NCBI GenBank assembly: GCA_031270585.1
Contig: JAISXK010000084.1
Location: 1 to 12,521 of the forward strand
Origin: Clostridiales bacterium
Lineage (GTDB): Bacteria; Bacillota; Clostridia; Christensenellales; CAG-138
Direction: 5' to 3'
DNA length: 12,521 bases
Below the pieces are notes generated by a model. It saw only the letters and a list, made by a program, of their open reading frames with translations, ran no database searches and was not told where the DNA came from. A program made the position numbers and the translations under genes. Every line of letters begins with the position of its first letter. Within the stretch, counting starts at the first letter, position 1. Shown in pieces: positions 6,278 through 12,260 of this stretch.

Positions 6278-6763
6278 ATGGCGCTGCGAGTGTGTCCGAG
6301 ATGTGAAGTAAACTATCTGCGCGAGGGCGAAACGTATTGCGATATATGCCGCCGCAACATGAAGTGCGATCCGGACGAAAGCGAACAGAATATGTGTATC
6401 GAATGCGGGGATAACAGGGCCCTGAAAGGCAAAGATTACTGCGCGTATTGCCTGGCGGATATGCGAAGGCTGGAAAAGCTCGAAAAGATTAAGGATCAGC
6501 CCACCGAGCTTACGGTGGAATTGACGCAGTTGGATGAAATCGACGTGCCCAATAACGCGGGCATACCCAGCGACGATTTAAAAGATATCCACGAAGAATT
6601 CGGCGACGCCAAGGAGGAGGAACCCATCGAAGAGGGTGGATTGGACGACGATGACGATGACGATGAAGATGAATACGAGTATGATTTTGAAGAGTTCGTC
6701 TATGACGACGACGCGCCGGACGACATGGATTATGACGACGATGACGACGATGGAGATATGTAG
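6278..6763 (+). CDS. Double zinc-ribbon protein with Asp/Glu-rich tail, function unknown
   Basis: A 161-residue protein with two CxxC...CxxC zinc ribbons. The first uses Cys6, Cys9, Cys21 and Cys24, and the second uses Cys40, Cys43, Cys55 and Cys58. A charged helix (about 60-75) follows. From about residue 98 the chain is overwhelmingly acidic, with a run of seven Asp at 123-129 and another of six near 153-158, and is probably disordered. Small zinc-ribbon proteins with similar openings (CPRC...YCDIC) occur in Clostridia, but I know no assigned function. Zinc ribbons often bind nucleic acid or protein partners, and an acidic tail may mimic nucleic acid or bind basic partners such as ribosomal proteins; this is inference. 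There is no signal peptide or membrane segment. The ATG follows TGGAGG at 6265-6270. It has its own strong promoter and lies 34 bases before a phosphoesterase gene on the same strand. Confidence 0.85.
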   Translation: MALRVCPRCEVNYLREGETYCDICRRNMKCDPDESEQNMCIECGDNRALKGKDYCAYCLADMRRLEKLEKIKDQPTELTVELTQLDEIDVPNNAGIPSDDLKDIHEEFGDAKEEEPIEEGGLDDDDDDDEDEYEYDFEEFVYDDDAPDDMDYDDDDDDGDM

Positions 6764-6784
6764 CGCCCGGAACCGGTAGGCGCT
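6762..6784 (+). repeat. Inverted repeat between the zinc-ribbon and phosphoesterase genes
   Basis: AGCGCC (6762-6767) pairs with GGCGCT (6779-6784), with CGG and CCG pairing inside around two A residues. It begins on the zinc-ribbon stop codon. T residues start eight bases later (6793-6797), just before the next ATG, so it may act as a processing or weak attenuation hairpin rather than a true terminator. Confidence 0.35.
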
Positions 6785-6797
6785 CAGGTTGGTTTTT

Positions 6798-7487
6798 ATG
6801 AAAATTTTCGCCATAGGCGATTTACACCTGCCCGGCTTGCAGGACAAGCCCATGAATATATTTGACCCCGCGTGGGAAAATCACGCGCGACGCATGGAAG
6901 ATGCGTGGCGCGAAATCGTGTCCGCAAAGGACGTGGTTTTGCTGCCGGGGGATTTCAGCTGGGCCATGCGCCTGAGTGAGGCGCGGGACGACATGCGCTT
7001 TTTAGCCGCGCTGCCCGGCACAAAGGTGATGGTGCGCGGCAACCACGATTATTGGTGGAACTCGCTTTCCAAGGTGCGCGCGGCGCTGCCGCCATCCATA
7101 CGGGTGGTACAAAACGACCATATCGCCATGGAAAATATCGCAATCGGCGGTACGCGCGGTTGGGTGTGCCCGCAAAGCGCCGCCTTTACGCAGGAGGATG
7201 AAAAGATTTACCTGCGCGAGGTAAACAGGTTATCGCTATCGCTTTCGTGTATGCCCGAGACAAAGGTGAAGCTCATCATGCTGCACTACCCCCCGTTTAA
7301 CGAGCGGCGCGCGCCATCCGGCTTTACGGAACTGCTGGAGGCGCACGGCGTGCGTATACTGCTGTATGGCCACCTGCACGGTAAAAGCTGCAAAAACGGT
7401 TTTGAAGGCCTGCGCAACGGTGTGGAATACCACCTTGTGTCGGCGGATCATATAGGTTTTAAACCTAAATTCGTGTTGGAAGTATAA
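6798..7487 (+). CDS. Metallophosphoesterase (COG1768-type predicted phosphohydrolase)
   Basis: A calcineurin-like metallophosphoesterase with all metal-binding motifs in order: GDLH (7-10), GDFSW (51-55), GNHDYWW (81-87), LHYPP with His163, and GHLHG (191-195). These residues normally hold two divalent metals that activate water for phosphoester cleavage. The substrate cannot be told from sequence. The protein is 229 residues, about a single full domain, with no signal peptide, so it is probably cytosolic. The ATG at 6798 starts MKIFAIGDLH, which puts the first metal motif at its usual place; the TTG at 6789 is in frame but has no ribosome binding site. The AGG at 6786-6788 is a weak site, so coupling to the zinc-ribbon gene 34 bases upstream is likely. 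A cyclic-nucleotide or nucleic-acid phosphodiesterase is possible but not shown. Confidence 0.88.
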   Translation: MKIFAIGDLHLPGLQDKPMNIFDPAWENHARRMEDAWREIVSAKDVVLLPGDFSWAMRLSEARDDMRFLAALPGTKVMVRGNHDYWWNSLSKVRAALPPSIRVVQNDHIAMENIAIGGTRGWVCPQSAAFTQEDEKIYLREVNRLSLSLSCMPETKVKLIMLHYPPFNERRAPSGFTELLEAHGVRILLYGHLHGKSCKNGFEGLRNGVEYHLVSADHIGFKPKFVLEV

Positions 7488-7726
7488 CCTGCGGAAAAAA
7501 CGGGTTTGCCGATTGCTCTTGTGCAGCATCTCTTTCGCGCGCGATAAATTTTATACGCAAATAAACAAAACTCCCACAGGAAGAAAAAGCCGTCCGCCGC
7601 CATCGGCTGCTGTTTGCTATGGCTTCTGGTGTGCCCAATATGCCGTGCCGTGAGCGAATACATTACATATATTTCCATTTATCCGACGAAAATTTGCCGA
7701 AATGGAGAAAATGTATGGAAATTATT
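7488..7726. other. Intergenic stretch between the phosphoesterase and mraZ control region
   Basis: No gene was accepted in these 239 bases. On the minus strand AGCCG (7608-7604) pairs with CGGCT (7592-7588) and is followed by five T residues, a terminator-like shape, though no minus-strand gene is known to run through it. TCCATTT at 7674-7680 and AAATGGA at 7700-7706 form a 7-bp inverted repeat 19 bases apart. No good forward terminator for the phosphoesterase gene was found. Confidence 0.4.
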
Positions 7727-7753
7727 AAAAAAATCATAGAAAAATCATAAAAA
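7727..7753 (+). promoter_or_regulatory. Phased A-tracts upstream of the mraZ promoter
   Basis: A-runs at 7727-7733, 7740-7744 and 7749-7753 lie about one helical turn apart, inside a direct repeat AAAAATCATA (7729-7738 and 7740-7749, 11-bp period). Such tracts bend DNA and can act as an UP element for RNA polymerase. They end just before the -35 box. Confidence 0.45.
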
Positions 7754-7780
7754 TGGTGACAAGTGTAGCAAAGTGGGTTA
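7751..7780 (+). promoter_or_regulatory. Candidate MraZ operator: three 10-bp-spaced repeats
   Basis: AAATGG (7751), AAGTGT (7761) and AAGTGG (7771) repeat at exact 10-bp steps across the -35 box and spacer of the mraZ promoter. MraZ of E. coli binds TGGG-type direct repeats with a 10-bp period before its own gene, and Mollicutes use AAAGTG-type repeats. Position and pattern fit autorepression, but binding is inferred. Confidence 0.5.
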
Positions 7781-7784
7781 TAAT
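7756..7784 (+). promoter_or_regulatory. Sigma-A promoter of the mraZ operon
   Basis: GTGACA at 7756-7761 (five of six), 17-bp spacer, perfect TATAAT at 7779-7784. The expected start is near 7791, giving a leader of about 48 bases before mraZ. Confidence 0.7.
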
Positions 7785-7809
7785 ACGTAGCATAACGTAA
7801 GGGCTTGCA

Positions 7810-7824
7810 CCTTCACGGCGAAGG
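7810..7824 (+). promoter_or_regulatory. Leader hairpin overlapping the mraZ ribosome binding site
   Basis: CCTTC (7810-7814) can pair with GAAGG (7820-7824) around a five-base loop. The 3' arm includes the start of AAGGGGGG (7821-7828), the mraZ ribosome binding site, so the hairpin could damp translation. Confidence 0.3.
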
Positions 7825-7838
7825 GGGGCGCGCACGAA

Positions 7839-8285
7839 ATGCTGATAGGCTCTTTTACGCATGGAGTGGACGCCAAGGGGCGCGTGTTCATACCCGCGAA
7901 ATGGCGGGATGATTTGGGCGCTTCGGTTATTGTAACGCGGGGCATATTCGGCCAGGCCGGTATGCAGTGCCTGTTTGGCATGTCTACCGATGCCTGGAAG
8001 GAATTCGCGGCCAGGTTTTCATCCCTGCCCGAAACGGATGTAACGGGCCAAACCTTCCGCCGCATGCTCTTTAGCAACGCTGCCGAGTGCGAGCTCGATA
8101 AACAGGGGCGCATATTGATTCCGCTTTCCCTGCGCGAGTTTGCGGGTATGGGGGCTGAGGCGGTATTGGTTGGCGTCGATAACCGCATTGAAATTTGGAG
8201 CATGGAAAAGTGGCGTAAACACAACGACAGCATGGCCGCAGATTATAACGCCGCGCTGCAACAGTTGGCGCAAAGAGGCATATGA
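7839..8285 (+). CDS. mraZ: Transcriptional regulator MraZ
   Basis: MraZ is a ring-forming DNA-binding protein of the AbrB/MazE fold that represses the division and wall cluster in several bacteria. The two sequence halves each carry the family's DxxGR signature: DAKGRVFIP near 11-19 and DKQGRILIP near 87-95. At 148 residues it is close to the usual 140-150. The N-terminus MLIGSFTHGVDAKGR aligns with other MraZ proteins, and the ATG at 7839 follows AAGGGGGG (7821-7828) by ten bases. It is the first gene of the cluster, with a promoter and repeated elements just upstream that could be its own operator. Its stop overlaps the rsmH start by four bases (ATGA), so the two are coupled. Confidence 0.96.
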   Translation: MLIGSFTHGVDAKGRVFIPAKWRDDLGASVIVTRGIFGQAGMQCLFGMSTDAWKEFAARFSSLPETDVTGQTFRRMLFSNAAECELDKQGRILIPLSLREFAGMGAEAVLVGVDNRIEIWSMEKWRKHNDSMAADYNAALQQLAQRGI

Positions 8286-9271
8286 GCGTGGGCGGCGGCA
8301 GCGGCCATAGCGCTGGTTATGGCGGTGAAGGCAATAGCGACGGCTATCACGCGCCCATCATGGTGCCTGAGGTGCTTAACTTTATCAGGCCCGAAAGGGG
8401 CGGCATATTTGTAGACGGCACGTTGGGCGGCGGCGGGCACGCAAAGGCGTTACTCGACGCCATGCCGCAAAGCGGCAGATTGATCGGTATCGACAGGGAT
8501 GCAGACGCCATAGCGGCGGCGGGCGGGCGGCTTGTCTCGTATGGCGAACGTTTTACGGCGATCCACGGAAATTTTTTCGATATGACAGCGCTGCTTGCGG
8601 CGCATCATATATTTGGGGTGGACGGTATTTTGTTGGATCTTGGCGTATCCTCACATCAGTTGGATACGCCGGAGCGGGGTTTCTCTTACCATGAGGACGC
8701 GCCGCTCGACATGCGTATGGATGCTGCGGCGCCGCTTACGGCGGGTGTTGTGGTAAACACGTACCCCTTTGAAGAGCTGGCGCGCATATTGCGCGAATAT
8801 GGCGAGGAGCGTTACGCGGGACGTATCGCAAGCGCCGTTGTGCGCGAAAGGCAAAAGGCGCCGATAGAAAGCACTGCGGCGCTGGCGCAAATCATCAAAG
8901 GGGCGACGCCGGCAGGCAAGCGCTGGGGAGGACAGCACCCCGCGCGAAGAAGCTTTCAGGCGATACGCATAGAGGTCAATGGTGAATTAGGCGGGTTGGG
9001 GCAAGCATTACAGGCGGCGCGTGACATTTTGCGTGCGCAAGGCAGACTGGCGGTAATCACTTTTCATTCGTTGGAAGACCGCATTGCAAAGCAGTTATTT
9101 AGGGAGTGGGAAAACCCTTGCACCTGCCCGCCCAAGGCGCCGCAATGCGTTTGCGGCAAAACGCCAAGCGCGCGCCTGCTCAGCAGAAAGCCGCTTATCG
9201 CAGCCGAGGCGGAAATTGAGCGCAACCCCCGCGCGCGCAGCGCCAAGCTGCGCGGCATTGAAAAATTATAA
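8282..9271 (+). CDS. rsmH: 16S rRNA (cytosine(1402)-N(4))-methyltransferase RsmH (MraW)
   Basis: RsmH transfers a methyl group from S-adenosylmethionine to N4 of C1402 in the 16S rRNA decoding site. Seen in order: HAPIMVPEVL (23-32), the SAM-binding loop DGTLGGGGHA (45-54), the acidic GIDRDADAI (69-77), LLDLGVSSHQLD (117-128), RGFSY and MRMD (132-147), SFQAIRIEVNGEL (224-236) and FHSLEDR (261-267), followed by a C-terminal pair of Cys motifs, CTC and CVC (280-291). The length of 329 is normal. Before the conserved part there is an unusual extension of about 20 residues rich in Gly and Ser. The ATG at 8282 overlaps the mraZ stop, and AAGAGG at 8273-8278 is the ribosome binding site. The place between mraZ and ftsL is the standard order. 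Confidence 0.96.
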   Translation: MSVGGGSGHSAGYGGEGNSDGYHAPIMVPEVLNFIRPERGGIFVDGTLGGGGHAKALLDAMPQSGRLIGIDRDADAIAAAGGRLVSYGERFTAIHGNFFDMTALLAAHHIFGVDGILLDLGVSSHQLDTPERGFSYHEDAPLDMRMDAAAPLTAGVVVNTYPFEELARILREYGEERYAGRIASAVVRERQKAPIESTAALAQIIKGATPAGKRWGGQHPARRSFQAIRIEVNGELGGLGQALQAARDILRAQGRLAVITFHSLEDRIAKQLFREWENPCTCPPKAPQCVCGKTPSARLLSRKPLIAAEAEIERNPRARSAKLRGIEKL

Positions 9272-9336
9272 AAAAGCGGCGCGTGCCGGAATAATTTGCC
9301 GCGTGAAAGACATGCGCGCGGCAGGCAAGGAATACT

Positions 9337-9924
9337 ATGGATATGACGGGCAGGCAAAAAGAACCAATCACATACCAAACGGTTACACGCGCGTATTCAC
9401 CCACTCGCGGTTCTGCGGCTGTTGCCTATGAGCAAACCATAAGGGCGCCTCTGCCGCAGGAATATACAGGGCGGCAGCGTGAAAAGAACGCGCCGCAGCC
9501 CAAAAAGAAGCCTGCGGCGGCAGCGGGGCCACGCGCCAAAAAAGCGCTTGGCACGGGCGTGCGGATCACGCTCGTCGTCTGCATGCTGGCGGTTACGCTG
9601 GGGGGCGCCGCCGTGATTTACCGCTATTACGAAATCAACAGGCAATATGCCGCCGTAAACGAGTTGGGCAATAAAATCAAAAGCAGCGAGACGAAAATCG
9701 ACGAGCTGAACGTATTACTGGAATGCGCGGTAACCATACAGGACGCGCAGGCGGCGGCCGAGCGCTTTCATATGACCTACCCATCCGCCACGCAAATGGT
9801 GCGCGTGGGCGACGCGCTATTTGTGCCTGAAACGGGCGATATACAAGACGGCCCGGAAACGCTGGACGGCCCGGAAACATCGGACGAATCGGAAACGCTG
9901 GACGGCCCGGAAACGGCTGATTAG
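9337..9924 (+). CDS. ftsL: FtsL-like cell division protein with repeated acidic tail
   Basis: FtsL is a bitopic membrane protein that forms a complex with FtsB/DivIC and regulates septal peptidoglycan synthesis. Sequence identity in this family is low, so the call rests on topology and position. There is a basic, Pro/Ala-rich cytoplasmic N-terminus of about 70 residues, one membrane helix at about 75-94 (VRITLVVCMLAVTLGGAAVI), then a heptad-like extracellular segment (about 95-145) with the pattern of a short coiled coil. The gene lies between rsmH and the class B PBP gene, the normal ftsL site. Unusual are the long N-terminus and the C-terminus, where the hexapeptide DGPETL is repeated imperfectly four times. 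The length of 195 exceeds the usual 100-130. The ATG at 9337 follows CAAGG at 9326-9330; the ATG at 9343 is a possible alternative. Confidence 0.75.
   Translation: MDMTGRQKEPITYQTVTRAYSPTRGSAAVAYEQTIRAPLPQEYTGRQREKNAPQPKKKPAAAAGPRAKKALGTGVRITLVVCMLAVTLGGAAVIYRYYEINRQYAAVNELGNKIKSSETKIDELNVLLECAVTIQDAQAAAERFHMTYPSATQMVRVGDALFVPETGDIQDGPETLDGPETSDESETLDGPETAD
9847..9918 (+). repeat. Four 18-bp tandem repeats in the ftsL 3' end
   Basis: Units at 9847-9864, 9865-9882, 9883-9900 and 9901-9918 share GACGGCCCGGAAACGCTG with a few changes. They encode DGPETL, DGPETS, DESETL and DGPETA. Frame is kept, so copy number could change by slippage without breaking the gene. Confidence 0.85.
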
Positions 9925-10006
9925 CCCCGCAGGGGTATGTGGCTCTTCCCCGTGGCGCGGGACGCCGCTTGAAACGAAGTTTGAGACGGTACAGTAAGGA
10001 GGCGGC

Positions 10007-12130
10007 ATGGCGGCACCCGATACGTACAACAAACGCAGGCTGGTATTTCTGCTGGCGTTTCTGGGTCTGCTGTTTGCGCTATTGTTGGGCAGACTCTTCT
10101 ACGTGCAGGTGCTATGGGGGCCGGTTTTGCAGGAGATGGCCCTGACGCAATGGACTATGGACAGCAGCCTTTCCGCAGAGCGCGGACGCATTATGGATCG
10201 CGACGGACAAACGCTCGCGCAAAGCGGAACGGTATACATGGTGGAGATCAACCCCAACGAGATCAACGCGCTGGAACTTGTGCGCGTGGCGACCGAGCTT
10301 TCAAACGTGTTGGAGATGGACTATGCGTATGTGCTTAGCCGCATCAGCGATAAAGAAAAGCAGCAGATCATACTCAAGCGGCAGATTGAGCGCGAAAAGG
10401 TGGATGAGTTGATAACCTGTAAATTGGGCAATGGCGTCACATTCGGCGTGGATACAAAGCGCTATTACCCCATGGGCAATATGCTCAGCCAGACGTTGGG
10501 GTTCACAACGGTGGATGGCGTGGGACAGGAAGGGCTGGAACGCACCTATGACAAATACCTTGCCGGCGAGGCGGGCAGGCTGATTACCGAAACGGACAGA
10601 AAGAACAAACCGCTCGCCTATGGCACGCAGGAATATATTGAACCGGTGGATGGATGCAGTCTCGTGCTCACGGTGGATACCATTGTGCAGGCATACCTTG
10701 AAAAAGCGCTGCAGGAGGCGCTAACGGTAAACGAGGCTAAAACGGCGCAGGGCCTTGTGCTGGACGTGCAAACGGGTGAAATACTCGCCGTATCCACCAA
10801 GCCCGATTTCGATGTAAACGCGCCGCCGCGCGACCGGATGGAGGAACTGCGGGCGCTGGTGAAAAACCGCGTGGTCTGCGACGCCTACGAGCCCGGATCC
10901 ACGTTCAAAATTATTACGCTGTCTTCGGCGTTGGATAGCGGGGCGGTTACGCTTGAGAGCGTTTACGATTGCCCCGGCTATAAGGTGGTAAACAATGAGC
11001 GTATCAAATGCTGGAAGACGAGCCACGGCCACCAAACGCTTGAAGAGGCCGTGCGCAACTCCTGTAATCCGGCGTTTATGTCCATGGCGCTGCATATGGG
11101 CACCGATACATTTTACGATTACATCTATCGTTACGGGTTCGGCGCGTCTACAGAAAGCGGGCTGCCGGGTGAGAGCGGCGGCATTGTTATCCATCAGAAG
11201 TATATCCGCGAAAACAACATTGCCCGTATTGGCTTTGGGCAAAGTATCGCCGTAACGCCCATGCAGTTGGCTGCGGCGGTAGCGGCCGCCATCAACGGCG
11301 GGGAGCTCATGCAGCCCTACATCGTCAAACAGGTGCTGGATGAAGAAGGCAATGTGATCAGGCAAAGCAGTCCCACGGTGATACGCCGTGTGATTAAGGC
11401 GGAAACCTCCGCGCAGGTGCGCGCGCTGCTCGAAAGCGTTGTGGAAAACGGCAGCGGCCGGAACGCCCAGATACCCGGTTACCGCGTGGGCGGCAAAACC
11501 GGCACGGCGCAAAAATATGTGGACGGAAAGGTATCCACAGGTTCGCTGATAGCCTCGTTTATAGGCTTTGCACCGGCGGACGACCCCAGGTATCTTGTGC
11601 TGATGCTGGTGGATGAGCCGCAAGTGGGCGTGATATTCGGCAGCACGGTGGCGGCGCCATTTGTAAAGGATGTGCTGCACGAAACGCTGCTGCATTACGG
11701 GGTAGCCCCGAGCCTGCCCGTTGAAACGGTAACCGTGCCCAACATTGTGGGCGTGGCCGCCATAAAGGCGGCTGAAGAGCTTGAAAAGCTGGGCCTTGTG
11801 GGGGATTTCCCCGAGGGCGAGGGCGATGACGAGGTAAAGACCCAGTTGCCGGCGGCCGGCAGCACGGCAAACAAGGGCGGCGGCGTGCTGCTCTACACCA
11901 CCAAAACCGCGCGCGGCAGCGAAGACCTGTACCAGGAAGCCGTGATCGAGGTGCCGGATTTGACGGGGCTGACGCCCTTGCAGGCATACGACAGGCTGCA
12001 TACGCTGGGGTTGGAGCTGCGCTTCAATCATGAAGAGCAAAGCGGCAAGGCGGTGCGGCAAAAGCCTGCGGCCGGTGAGCAGCTTGCGATAGGGCAGCAG
12101 GTAACGGTGGATTTTTCATCGGTGGAATAG
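10007..12130 (+). CDS. ftsI: Class B penicillin-binding protein with two PASTA domains (PBP2B/SpoVD type)
   Basis: A monofunctional D,D-transpeptidase that cross-links peptidoglycan at the division septum or in the spore. A basic start and a membrane helix (about 11-33) anchor it. The class B dimerisation domain has RGRIMDRDGQTLA (59-71). The transpeptidase domain has SxxK at Ser298-Lys301 (PGSTFK), SCN at 352-354 and KTGT at 497-500, a complete active site. Two PASTA domains follow at about 573-632 and 645-704. At 707 residues with two PASTA repeats it resembles B. subtilis PBP2B (716 residues) more than SpoVD (646, one PASTA). Only one such gene lies between ftsL and murE here, whereas B. 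subtilis has pbpB and spoVD, so it may serve division, sporulation or both. AAGGAGG at 9996-10002 is a strong ribosome binding site for the ATG at 10007. Confidence 0.93.
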   Translation: MAAPDTYNKRRLVFLLAFLGLLFALLLGRLFYVQVLWGPVLQEMALTQWTMDSSLSAERGRIMDRDGQTLAQSGTVYMVEINPNEINALELVRVATELSNVLEMDYAYVLSRISDKEKQQIILKRQIEREKVDELITCKLGNGVTFGVDTKRYYPMGNMLSQTLGFTTVDGVGQEGLERTYDKYLAGEAGRLITETDRKNKPLAYGTQEYIEPVDGCSLVLTVDTIVQAYLEKALQEALTVNEAKTAQGLVLDVQTGEILAVSTKPDFDVNAPPRDRMEELRALVKNRVVCDAYEPGSTFKIITLSSALDSGAVTLESVYDCPGYKVVNNERIKCWKTSHGHQTLEEAVRNSCNPAFMSMALHMGTDTFYDYIYRYGFGASTESGLPGESGGIVIHQKYIRENNIARIGFGQSIAVTPMQLAAAVAAAINGGELMQPYIVKQVLDEEGNVIRQSSPTVIRRVIKAETSAQVRALLESVVENGSGRNAQIPGYRVGGKTGTAQKYVDGKVSTGSLIASFIGFAPADDPRYLVLMLVDEPQVGVIFGSTVAAPFVKDVLHETLLHYGVAPSLPVETVTVPNIVGVAAIKAAEELEKLGLVGDFPEGEGDDEVKTQLPAAGSTANKGGGVLLYTTKTARGSEDLYQEAVIEVPDLTGLTPLQAYDRLHTLGLELRFNHEEQSGKAVRQKPAAGEQLAIGQQVTVDFSSVE

Positions 12131-12136
12131 CCGGTT

Positions 12137-12157
12137 GTATATAAAAAAGTAATATAC
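12137..12157 (+). repeat. AT-rich dyad upstream of the murE promoter
   Basis: GTATAT (12137-12142) and ATATAC (12152-12157) form a perfect 6-bp inverted repeat with a 9-base A-rich centre, right after the PBP stop. It could be an operator, but no regulator is known for it. Confidence 0.3.
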
Positions 12158-12175
12158 GAAATGTTGAAAGTGTTG

Positions 12176-12184
12176 TGATATACT
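12176..12184 (+). promoter_or_regulatory. Possible extended -10 promoter for murE
   Basis: TGATATACT is an extended -10 (TGn plus TATACT, five of six). No good -35 lies at 16-18 bp; the TTGAAA at 12164-12169 is too close. The start would be near 12191. The 130-base gap and change to AT-rich sequence after the PBP gene support a local promoter. Confidence 0.4.
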
Positions 12185-12186
12185 AT

Positions 12187-12243
12187 GATGGGCGAATGGC
12201 GATATTGCCAAATAAGGCATGCCCATCCGCGAAAAGTAGCGGA
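12187..12243 (+). promoter_or_regulatory. Structured leader before murE
   Basis: GATGGGC (12187-12193) and GCCCATC (12221-12227) form a perfect 7-bp inverted repeat that encloses a smaller TGGC/GCCA hairpin (12197-12210). A second hairpin, TCCGC (12226-12230) with GCGGA (12239-12243), ends just before the ribosome binding site GGGAGAG (12250-12256). The two structures share two bases and could be mutually exclusive. No known riboswitch is recognised. Confidence 0.4.
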
Positions 12244-12260
12244 AGATAAGGGAGAGTTTT

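Noticed and set aside
7448..7678. 76-codon minus-strand ORF in the gap before mraZ
   Set aside because: No clear ribosome binding site, no recognised motif, and it runs into the phosphoesterase gene. The terminator-like hairpin on the same strand lies inside it.
10721..12061. 446-codon minus-strand ORF over the PBP gene
   Set aside because: Open antisense frames are expected in GC-rich genes. The sequence is rich in His and Arg without domains, while the plus strand carries a full penicillin-binding active site and PASTA domains.
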